64,000 bases of DNA from contig NC_089851.1 in NCBI RefSeq assembly GCF_036373705.1, positions 60,683,850 through 60,747,849 on the forward strand, in the 5' to 3' direction. The notes under the pieces were generated by a model. The model ran no database searches. It was not told the origin of the DNA and was given only the letters and a program-made list of their open reading frames with translations. Made by a program: the position numbers and the translations under genes. This document shows positions 55,838 to 64,000 of the stretch, in pieces (within the stretch, counting starts at the first letter, position 1; each line of letters begins with the position of its first letter). Source of the DNA: Amia ocellicauda. Its lineage: Eukaryota > Chordata > Actinopteri > Amiiformes > Amiidae.

Positions 55838-56398
55838 CACTGTAAAAAATGTTACATGCAATCTACTTAAAAAAATTATGGTAACATTATTACACATATT
55901 TTTTAAAGTTTAGTTTTTTTGCGAAATCTACCCAAATAAATTAAGTAAAATTTCCTAAATTATTTAGTCTATGGCACACAATTAATTTAATTTAATCTTT
56001 TTTATTTTATGTTTTCTCACAAATTAATCAAGTAAAATTTACTCATTTGTATTAATTAAAATGACTTAATTATAAAATGTACTGCCTTTTTCAGGTTAAC
56101 ATAATAATGAATACAAAATGCAGTTTTTGTTGACAAACATGCTTTTATTGTCTTTTTGGACTGTAACCATAAATAACAAATATATATAAAATGTAAGCAG
56201 CAGTTTTAAGACATGGAAAAAAAAAGTTTACATTTCCCATGTCATTGAGAAACATCATTTTGTTACACAAAAACATGTGCATACAAATAACAACTTGTAG
56301 CAAAATGTATAAAACCATTTATGTAGAACAGTATCAAACGCTCAATCAGTGCAGTTTTTTTTCCACCAGAACTTGGTAATAATGCTTTGCCTCTCAAT

Positions 56399-56695
56399 CT
56401 AAGACATGAGTTTGTTTTTAAGTGTTAGTAATTTGGGGGAAAACTTGCACACATCCAGTTCTAAGAAGAGCTTCTGAAAGGCCTCAAATGTGTGCCTCAG
56501 TTCTTTCGAGTAGGTGAGGTTTAGTGCATACGTCAGTCCAAGAAAAACAGCACAGGCTCTAGACAGATTTTCCAAGCCAGCCATGACTTGCACCCCCTCC
56601 AAGATGATGCTGACGTCCTCCTGATCATCCCTCTTGCAGATGGCAATTTTCATTATTTGCGGCAGGAGATCTTGCTGTACATCTGTATTGTCGCA
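56399..56695 (-). pseudogene. SAMD3-like multi-copy gene, last exon
   Basis: Minus-strand exon with a good splice acceptor (gttttacag|TGCGAC). It reads QQDLLPQIMKIAICKRDDQE, VSIILEGVQVMAGLENLSRA, CAVFLGLTYALNLTY and FLELDVCKFSPKLLTLKNKL, then a stop. This resembles the C-terminal part of proteins annotated as sterile-alpha-motif domain 3-like, present in many copies in fish. The SAM domain itself is not here, and no intact upstream exon could be recognised. Role unknown. Confidence 0.4.
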
Positions 56696-57145
56696 CTGTA
56701 AAACAACCATTAAATAAGTATTTTTATCTTGTCTGTCTCTCTATCATTATATATCTGTCCATAATTATAAAGTTTATTTGTGTACGGTTGTAAACAAACA
56801 TTTTGAAACATTTTTCTAATAACAGCTTAAAATTCTAAATTTCTTTGTAAACACTAAAACAAAAAAATATGTTTCAGTGGACGGCACACACTGTCAAAAT
56901 AACAAGCTCAAATATAGTTTCACCAATGACAGAGGGTGTATTCAGGGTAAAGAAAAAAAAATACATTTGGTGACACCAGTGTAGGGGGGAAAACTGCAAA
57001 TTAACCATGTTTACATGAGGAATATAGTGCATTCAGAATGTAAAACAGCCCCCACATTAATTCTAATTTTCAGTTTACTTATTCTGATAGTTGGGGTAAA
57101 GTTGTTTTCCCAATTATAAAGAATACCTTATCAATTATTTCTTCC

Positions 57146-57360
57146 TGTGTCTCGGAACTGCCCTGGGACATATGCAAAGAAAATTTCATTCAGGTTCGGG
57201 ACTGCCCCGAACCACCTATGAAATATTGCTTGTAGATGTATAAAAGGCTGTGTGAAACTTTCAATAAACGAAGATAAACAAACTGACATTGTGTCAGTGA
57301 CTTTATTTCCCGGGCCTGTCTCCTGCTGAGAGTCTAAACTGTTACTGGAAGCGCTCACTG
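57146..57360 (+). mobile_element. LTR-like piece with TATA box and poly(A) signal
   Basis: tgtataaaagg at 57236-57246 is followed about 20 bp later by AATAAA (57263-57268), the close promoter/poly(A) spacing of many retroviral LTRs. It begins tgtgtctcgg. The end and target duplication were not found. Family unknown; fossil. Confidence 0.3.
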
Positions 57361-57469
57361 GGGTGCCTGATTCACTGGGATCCGAAGGGTTGCTTCAACT
57401 GAAGCTTTGCACCTTAACACTGATGTTGATCCCAATCTGTAAATGTAACTGGTCCTACTTGCACCGCTC

Positions 57470-57548
57470 CAAGCAGAATTCGAACCAGCTTCACCGGCAT
57501 TGGAGGTGGGTGCACTAACAAGGACGCTAAAGATCATAGCCTCTAGCA
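57470..57548 (-). mobile_element. tRNA-related SINE head
   Basis: The minus strand has an A-box-like TTAGCGTCCTTGTTAGTG and, 30-35 bases later, a B box GGTTCGAATTC. The segment does not fold as a full tRNA, so a tRNA-derived SINE is likelier than a gene. Confidence 0.4.
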
Positions 57549-57700
57549 TCAGTCACTGGGGCACGTCTTGAGGCCAAGTGGAGTGAGGTTTACTCACACA
57601 GCTCTTACTAGCTGGTCTCTGTAAATGAGATTACACTCTGCCTTACATCACGCCTTTTGGGTTTGAGGACTGAAAGATATAACCTACATTTTTTTTTTTT

Positions 57701-57888
57701 TGTTACACTATTTCGATGGTCCACTTTAGACATTCTACTAACTGTAAGTAACTACTCTCATTAGAGTATTAGTAGACTGCAAGTAAACTGTTAGGTTAGG
57801 GTTAATAGATTACGTTAACACGTAGTTGCAAAGTTACTTATAATCAGTAGAATTTCTAAAGTGGACCACCAAAATAAAGTGTTACCTT
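57701..57888. mobile_element. MITE of about 190 bp
   Basis: Both ends carry GGTCCACTTTAGA-ATTCTACT as inverted repeats, within longer imperfect arms starting gttacacta / ggtaacacttta. The centre holds gttaggttagggttaat. A non-autonomous DNA transposon with no coding capacity. Confidence 0.65.
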
Positions 57889-58111
57889 TTTTAATATAGT
57901 GGCTGACAAAAGTCTTATTTGTGTTAAATATTTTCACAGTAGTTTTAGACAATTTAATTGTAAAAAAGTATTGTTCAAGTTCATCCCCTTGGAATTATAA
58001 GGTTCAGTTTTGGACTTTTTATTTAGAAAACAAAAAGGTTCTGTCTACAAAGTTGACCTCAAACTTCGTACTATAAGGTTCTATTTGCGAGCCAATCAGC
58101 ACTTATCTAAT

Positions 58112-58144
<33 letters not shown>

Positions 58145-58515
58145 TGGCTATTCTTTCTCAAGCCAACATCAAACAAACCTTTCAATCCATACTGATCTCT
58201 AGAGAGAAAGACATTTTACCTGTCACACTTTTTGTGGAATATTGGATTTCGTTAATTTAAGACACCTGTTTCAACTCATCAGCTCGTCAGAATTGGCAAC
58301 TAAAATTGAACTAATTCTCTTAAGCCTTAAAATTGCAGAAATGTCCTTAAATAAAAGAGGAAAATGTATCTCTTGGTTCTATTAGTGAAATCTTCTCAAT
58401 ATTTTGTATCAAACACTAAACCACAATTTCATTAATAAAATGTACACATTATTTTTAATTATTACGTAAAAACATTTAGTGAAAATTACAAGACCCATGA
58501 TTAATTTTTTACAGT
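57889..58515. other. Remainder of the CACTG element, no gene
   Basis: AT-rich. A (CTAT)n run at 58112-58142. The 61-codon frame across it is non-coding. Confidence 0.5.
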
Positions 58516-59437
58516 GTATAAAACATTGCATTTACAAGCCATAATTATATATAACGTGCACATCGGTAATCAATGTGACAACCAAATGAAACAGAAATTA
58601 AGCTACTAAATGAGGTTCGGATGACAACTCCGAATTGAAAAGCTGCAGCAGTTCTATGCTATACAAGTACACAAATGAGACTTGTAGAATAAAGTGTTTA
58701 CTCATTTATTATGATACCAGAGCTATTTATATTATTAAACTAATTTAATTAAAAATGATATATTGAAATCTAATCAGGGTAGTTGACTTTTTGAGATTAA
58801 TACTGGCTTGTACTTCAACATATTTGACCACAAGAGGGGGAACTTCAACATGAAAACTCTTCCGATTTTGTCAAAATTTGCTTTCATCTGATTTATATTA
58901 TTAGGGGTGTGAAACCATACATTTATTGACTGGAAGCCTCAATAGTTGTCTGCAACGAATATATTTCATTAGTATTATTATGAAAATGTTTCTGCAGTTA
59001 TTTTCAAAAGCTTATACAAACAATACACTTCATACAGTGATACACAGCTGTGTAGAGAATTGCCATATGTAATATGGAAGTCATTTGTCACTGGCTGGTT
59101 GCCAGATTGGTTTAAGTGACAGATTTTGGACAATTTTCAAACGTCTTCAACTGTGAAACCGCAGGTACGATTGATGTGGAATTCTGTACACATGCCCTTG
59201 GCTAGATCCTCCATCAGATTTGTTAAAGGCAATACGATTGATGAAACGAGATGCTTAAAGCAATGCTTAAATTGCATAACGTGTCATAAATAGCAGGTTT
59301 GAAGTACATTAGAATGTATTAGACTGTGTTAGTACTGTGTAGATGTGTATTTGGCCCCCTGCATTGCTGCTTGCAGATATATTTATTATTACGCTTCCAG
59401 GTCCAGGATGCCTGGAAGCCTATTGTTGTTGTAAGGA

Positions 59438-59492
<55 letters not shown>

Positions 59493-60640
59493 TTATTTAT
59501 TTATTTATTTATTTTTCTTTTCTTCCGCCAGAATATTTTCAAATGCCTATAACTTTTGAACTGCTTGGTGAAAACTCACCAAACTATGGTATGAGTGTAG
59601 GGGCTATGGTATGGTCACTTAAATACAATATGGTGGCCTAACGTCACATGGTTTGGCAGCCATCTTGAATGTAGTCCAACAAATTGGACCGTTTTCAAAC
59701 AGTGTTTTATCAGGAATGGTAAAGAGTTGAGTTATGAAACTTTTTCTACATAGTGTGCTTATGTAAATACTTGATTTGGATATATCAAAAAAATGATAAG
59801 TCACATGGTGTGCTCACAATTTTCAATTAAGCTGAAAACACTTGAGCCTCAGCTCCTCATAGACCATTTGACTGGTTGATGTGTGCTTTGGTATACAGCA
59901 TCTGTGGACTGTTCTCTACAAATATTCTATAAGAAAAGTTCCTACGTGAAGAAATATGGGCGCAATGAACAAATGTTTTAGACAAAAAGTCAATTTTTTT
60001 ACTGTAATGATGCACTGTCTCCACTTGTGGCAGCATATATCATATTTTTCACTGAGAAAACAAGATTCAGGCGCCATCTTTGGCATGCACATCGTAAAAA
60101 CTAAGAACTATCAGTCACTTGCAACAGTACTACAATGGAAAGTATCTGTTTAAACACACAGACACTTCTGCAAGCAAATACAAATAGTATAAACTGAGAT
60201 TTGTTATAGTGAGGGGTAGTTTCAGAAAGAAAGCCGTTGAGAAAAGCTAGACAAACCGAAAGTGAAACTAAAACATAGAATTAAAAGTGATTCACAAAAC
60301 ACGAAAATACAAGTTATTAAAATAAATACACGAATATGAACAATGGTACAACAGCAATGACGTTGCTGAATCTGTAGTGGTGGGTTATTGCTTTAATTTG
60401 AAAATCATTTCAATCTGAGATCGAGTGCCACCGCGAGTGCATTACTACTGTTTAATGTTAACGATGCAACACGGGGGCACGATTTTGTCCTCTTCTATCT
60501 CAGTGAGATCGTATATTATGGTGACATATTATATACTGAACAATGCAGAATCGCTGGCTCTACAAAGTAGAGTTGAAAGGGTAAACATAAGACGTGTACT
60601 GTGCGAGCTACACCCGAAAATACGGACCTACTCTGTCTTT
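58516..60640 (+). repeat. Dispersed repeat copy B, uninterrupted
   Basis: Second copy of the repeat that holds the Polinton. It contains gaccacaagagggggaactt (58830), an (ATT)n microsatellite (59438-59490), atgcctataacttttgaac (59542) and, at 59758-59763, the hexamer cttatg without any insertion. This is the empty site matching the Polinton target. Similar repeats are abundant in fish; I cannot name the family. Confidence 0.85.
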
Positions 60641-61085
60641 GTACATTGTAACAGCAAAAGACTAAGGGCAGGATTAAATCAAAAATGTTTGCGAGCGCGA
60701 AAAGTCCCAGAAGAGTCACAGGAGGGGATCTCGCAGCTCAGCTCCTCGCTGAATTAAATCTGAAATGTGCGGAGCTGCGAGCGGGAGGAGCCGGATTTTC
60801 TGGCGGGGTTTCTGGGGTGGGCGGGCGCGTGAGAGAAATCGCGAGCCAATCACAGTGTCTGAAATCTGAGTGACAGCGAGGGCGCGAGAGCAGGGCGTCA
60901 TGCGTGTGTGATATGTGATTAGTAATGAATGATTGACTGATGCTACATTATTACTGGTTTCATTATGTTGTTGCATATCATCTCCGTGTTATATAGGCTG
61001 CTGTGTCTAGGATAAAGGCATAACGTTGGCCACCTGCTACTAGATAATTGATTGTTCAGATTATTCCATATTTTTCTAGAATATA
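60641..61085. other. GC-rich unassigned segment
   Basis: Positions 60690-60900 are rich in CG dinucleotides (gcgagcgcgaaaag, gggcgggcgcgtgag), unlike the flanks. gggcaggattaaatcaaaaa at 60665 has the look of a DNA-transposon end. No gene recognised. Confidence 0.4.
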
Positions 61086-61294
61086 TACAGTGGGGGAAAA
61101 AGGTATTTGATCCCCTGCTGATTTTGTACGTTTGCCCACTGACAAAGAAATGATCAGTCTATAATTTTAATGGTAGGTGTATTTTAACAGTGAGAGACAG
61201 AATAACAACAAAAAAATCCAGAAAAATGCATTTCAAAAAAGTTATACATTGATTAGCATATTAATGAGGGAAATAAGTATTTGACCCCTTCGAC

Positions 61295-62301
61295 TTAGTA
61301 CTTGGTGGCAAAACCCTTGTTGGCAATCACAGAGGTCAGACATTTCTTGTAGTTGGCCACCAGGTTTGCACACATCTCAGGAGGGATTTTGTCCCACTCC
61401 TCTTTGCAGATCCTCTCCAAGTCATTAAGGTTTCGAGGCTGTTTGGCAACTCGAACCTTCAGCTCCCTCCACAGATTTTCTATGGGATTAAGGTCTGGAG
61501 ACTGGCTAGGCCACTCCAGGACCTTAATGTGCTTCTTCTTGAGCCACTCCTTTGTTGCCTTGGCTGTGTGTTTTGGGTTATTGTCATGCTGGAATACCCA
61601 TCCACGACCCATTTTCAATGCCCTGGCTGAGGGAAGGAGGTTCTCACCTAAGATTTGATGGTACATGGCCCTGTCCATCATCCCTTTGATGCGGTGCTGT
61701 TGTCCTGTCCCCTTAGCAGAAAAACACCACCAAAGCCTAATGTTTCCACCTCCATGTTTGACGGTGGGGATGATGTTCTTGGGGTCATTCCTCCTCCTCC
61801 AAACACGGCGAGTTGAGTTGATGCCAAAGAGCTTGATTTTGGTCTCATCTGACCACAACACTTTCACCCAGTTCTCCTCTGAATCATTCAGATGATGGCA
61901 AACTTCAGACGGGCCTGTACATGTGCTTTCTTGAGCAGGGGGGCCTTGCGGGCGCTGCAGGATTTCAGTCCTTCACGGCATAGTGTGTTACCAATTGTTT
62001 TCTTGGTGACTATGGTCCCAGCTGCCTTGAGATCATTAACAAGATCCTCCCATGTAGTTCTGGGCTGATTCCTCACCGTTCTCATGATCATTGAAACTCC
62101 ACAAGGTGAGATCTTGCATGGAGCCCCAGACCGAGGGAGACTGACAGTTATTTTGTGTTTCTTCCATTTGCGAATAATCGCACCAACTGTTGTCACCTTC
62201 TCACCAAGCTGCTTGGCGACGGTCATGTAGCCCATTTCAGCCTTGTGTAGGTCTACAATCTTGTCCCTGACATCCTTGGACAGCTCTTTGGTCTTGGCCA
62301 T
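61295..62301 (-). pseudogene. Tc1 transposase, DD34E, one frameshift
   Basis: The N-terminal part (from [20 protein letters not shown]) holds the paired-like helix-turn-helix region with [16 protein letters not shown]. The catalytic part shows [21 protein letters not shown] and [10 protein letters not shown]; 34 residues separate the second D from the E. It ends GFATKY. Around 61890 the copy reads cagatgatggcaaac where copy 1 reads cagatgttcattgggaaac: four bases are lost, shifting the frame between the two halves. All catalytic residues are intact. Confidence 0.95.
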
Positions 62302-62351
62302 GGTGGAGAGTTTGGAATCTGATTGATTGATTGCTTCTGTGGACAGGTGTC

Positions 62352-62446
62352 TTTTATACAGGTAACAAGCTGAGATTAGAAGCTCTCCCTTTAAGAGAGT
62401 GCTCCTAATCTCAGCTCGTTACCTGTATAAAAGACACCTGGGAGCC
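62352..62446. repeat. Internal palindrome of the Tc1 element
   Basis: ggtgtcttttatacaggtaa ... agctgagattag is followed, after a short loop, by its near-perfect inverse. It lies between the transposase start and the right terminal repeat. The other copy has lost it. It could form a hairpin of about 35 bp. Confidence 0.85.
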
Positions 62447-62665
62447 AGAAATCTTGCTGATTGATAGGGGATCAAATACTTATTTCCCTCATTAACATGC
62501 ACATCAATTTATAACTTTTTTGTAATGCGGTTTTCAGGATTCTTTTGTTGTTTTTCTGTCTCTCACTGTTAAAATACACCTACCATTAAAATTATAGACT
62601 GATCATTTCTTTGTCAGTAGGCAAACATACAAAATCAGCAGGGGATCAAATACTTTTTTCCCTCA

Positions 62666-62668
<3 letters not shown>

Positions 62669-62724
<56 letters not shown>

Positions 62725-62976
62725 GTGTGTGTGGGGGTTTTTGCACCCAATGTGCAGTGCCTAAACGTCACACACTTATATGTGTACTGGCTTGCAAGTT
62801 ATACAACCATATATGCCTGTAACAATATTCTATAAATGTCATCCAGACGTCTCCAGATGCTTTACCTTTTTGTGTACATATTTATAATAGCAATTATACA
62901 GCTGCTGACAGTGTAATTCGATGTAGTGTTTGTGTCTTAAAAGTCGCCTTCATTCCCAAATATACATATAGCCCAC
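62669..62976. other. (TA)n, T-run and unassigned sequence
   Basis: (TA)n at 62669-62706, a T-run to 62724, (GT)n, then AT-rich sequence with no gene. Confidence 0.7.
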
Positions 62977-64000
62977 GGGCGTCGCTAGACCCTATTCAGT
63001 GGGGCTTCAGCCCCCCTACATTTTCTGTCAGCCCCCCTAAAAATATTACGATCAAAGACGTACGAAGCAACGGAGAACAGCGTCCAAACTCCCCCCCATT
63101 ATGCGTCTGTAGAAACACCGTTTTCCAGCCCCTATAACTGTCAGTGAGAAGCACCGAGCAGCCTGTAGAGAGAGATGCGTGAACTGTAGAAATACTGTAC
63201 TGTCCAACATCAGCTACAAAATGCATCAATCACAATCCACATTCAATCCGTGTATCCAAATGTATCAAACATGGAAACACCCCCGTAACATAGGGTATAG
63301 GCTTAATATACATCATTGTAGTGAGTACGAGTGAGGTGTAATATACACTTGATAGTGTATATACACTTGATAGTAGCACTTTTCCCATGAAAGATCTGAT
63401 AAGAAGGAATCAATTGTTAAGACATGAAAGGAAGAAAGCAAGAGCAGAATAAACAAGTAATGAAACCAAAACGAAACAAAACGAACACGGACACATTGCT
63501 GAACAAAACAATATAAATATATATTTTCTCTATGTGCACGAATAATAAGCAACATTTCGTTTATGTAGATGTTGGGCGCAACATCTAATGTATTATTATC
63601 GCATTGTACACAGTTATTTCACTGACACAGAGCCGCACTGTGAATAAAGCCGGAGCTGCGCTTTCTCTTCACTGTGCCTTAACCGCGAGAGGCTTTAGAC
63701 TGCGAGAGCATTTTCAGGGTGTTTTCTCGCAGATATTTTCTTGATTTAATGCAGCGAAAATGTAACCACTCCCAATGTATTGTTGGGCGGGATTAACTAC
63801 AACTTTAACCAGCCGCTAATAGCAAACTACACAACTGTACATCATGGGAGTTACTTTAAAAATTAGACGAGAGTAGCATCTAACTAAACATGAAAGAGTA
63901 TAGTGGTGTAGTGTTGTAGTAGCGGCTGTGTGAAAGTTGTGTTTTATTCTCTCCCATTGTGCCAGAAAGGAGCTGAGAGAAGGTCGTTTTGCGGCGCAAA
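62977..64000. other. Unassigned; hAT-like scrap at the start
   Basis: gggcgtcgctagaccctatt followed by ggggcttcagcccccc (62978-63015) looks like the end of a hAT-type element common in fish. No matching end was found. 63600-63790 has moderately CG-rich sequence (gccggagctgcgctttc, accgcgagaggc). Nothing coding is supported to the window end. Confidence 0.4.

Larger units (their letters stand above)
55838..58515. mobile_element. DNA-transposon-like element with CACTGTAAAAAAT ends
   Basis: The 13-base terminal inverted repeat CACTGTAAAAAAT opens the block and its complement ATTTTTTACAGTG closes it. Flanking bases are gta and tat; no clear target duplication. CACTG-type ends occur in several superfamilies, so I do not name one. 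Inside are a SAMD3-like exon, an LTR-like piece, a tRNA-related SINE head and a MITE. It separates the two copies of the dispersed repeat. Confidence 0.5.
61088..62668 (-). mobile_element. Tc1/mariner transposon, copy 2, nearly complete
   Basis: Both terminal repeats are present (CAGTGGGGGAAAAAGGTATT and, inverse, AATACTTTTTTCCCTCACTG), flanked by TA on each side. Length 1,581 bp. The long terminal repeats include gatcagtctataattttaa in inverse at both ends. The right end lies in a (TA)n tract. The transposase is on the minus strand and carries one frameshift. Same family as 3261-4468. Confidence 0.95.

Noticed and set aside
57470-57548. Possible tRNA gene with anticodon-like loop
   Set aside because: A and B boxes are present but the arms do not pair as a tRNA; better explained as a SINE head.
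60685-60873. Short GC-rich frame
   Set aside because: It arises from CG-rich sequence with open frames on both strands and has no protein motif.

Overview
This is fish-like vertebrate DNA made almost wholly of repeats, with no intact host protein gene that I can recognise. Evidence for a ray-finned fish is the mix of elements: several Tc1/mariner families, CR1- and L2-type LINE pieces, a Ty3/Gypsy retrotransposon with a SCAN-like gag, a Polinton, multi-copy DUF6729-type and SAMD3-like coding pieces, vertebrate nuclear tRNA genes and TTAGGG telomere repeats. The species cannot be named from this window; a non-teleost or early-branching lineage is possible.

Layout. 1-9.3 kb: a probable solo LTR, a hAT-like scrap, a Tc1 copy cut off against a piece of Polinton DNA polymerase, a CR1-type LINE, then a Gypsy LTR plus gag, protease and integrase regions. 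9.5-13.4 kb (minus strand): nine exons, with splice sites, of a decayed DUF6729-type gene. 13.5-14.6 kb: dense microsatellites. 15.15-27.06 kb: 4.8 copies of an exact 2,475-bp tandem unit, each with an intron-bearing tRNA-Tyr and (in complete units) a tRNA-Lys on the minus strand. The array stops at TTAGGG repeats. 27.6-31.0 kb: two minisatellite blocks (about 138-bp unit, 9 and 6 copies), each followed by a tRNA-Asn / tRNA-Thr segment. 31.6-37.1 kb: a Tc1 element with DD36E catalytic spacing, several broken Tc1 copies, an L2 tail and a solo LTR with a 5-bp target duplication. 37.3-42 kb: AT-rich DNA without recognisable genes.

43.3-54.9 kb is the centrepiece: a Polinton (Maverick) of about 11.6 kb with roughly 0.6-kb terminal inverted repeats. 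It carries polB, small ORFs, an adenovirus-type protease, major and minor capsid genes, a pX-like ORF and a chromodomain integrase, and it is broken in many places. A tRNA-Leu(UAA)-like gene lies between the integrase and the right terminal repeat. The Polinton sits inside a dispersed repeat whose uninterrupted second copy (58.5-60.6 kb) shows the empty insertion site. Between the two copies lies a DNA-transposon-like element (55.84-58.52 kb) with a SAMD3-like exon. 61.09-62.67 kb is a nearly complete Tc1 copy of the same family as the one at 3.3 kb. The rest is unassigned.

Nothing here forms a working pathway. Plausibly active parts are the tRNA-Tyr genes, perhaps tRNA-Lys, -Asn and -Thr copies, and at most the transposase frame at 31.7 kb. 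The tandem tRNA arrays and internal telomere repeats suggest subtelomeric or rearranged DNA, which is an inference.
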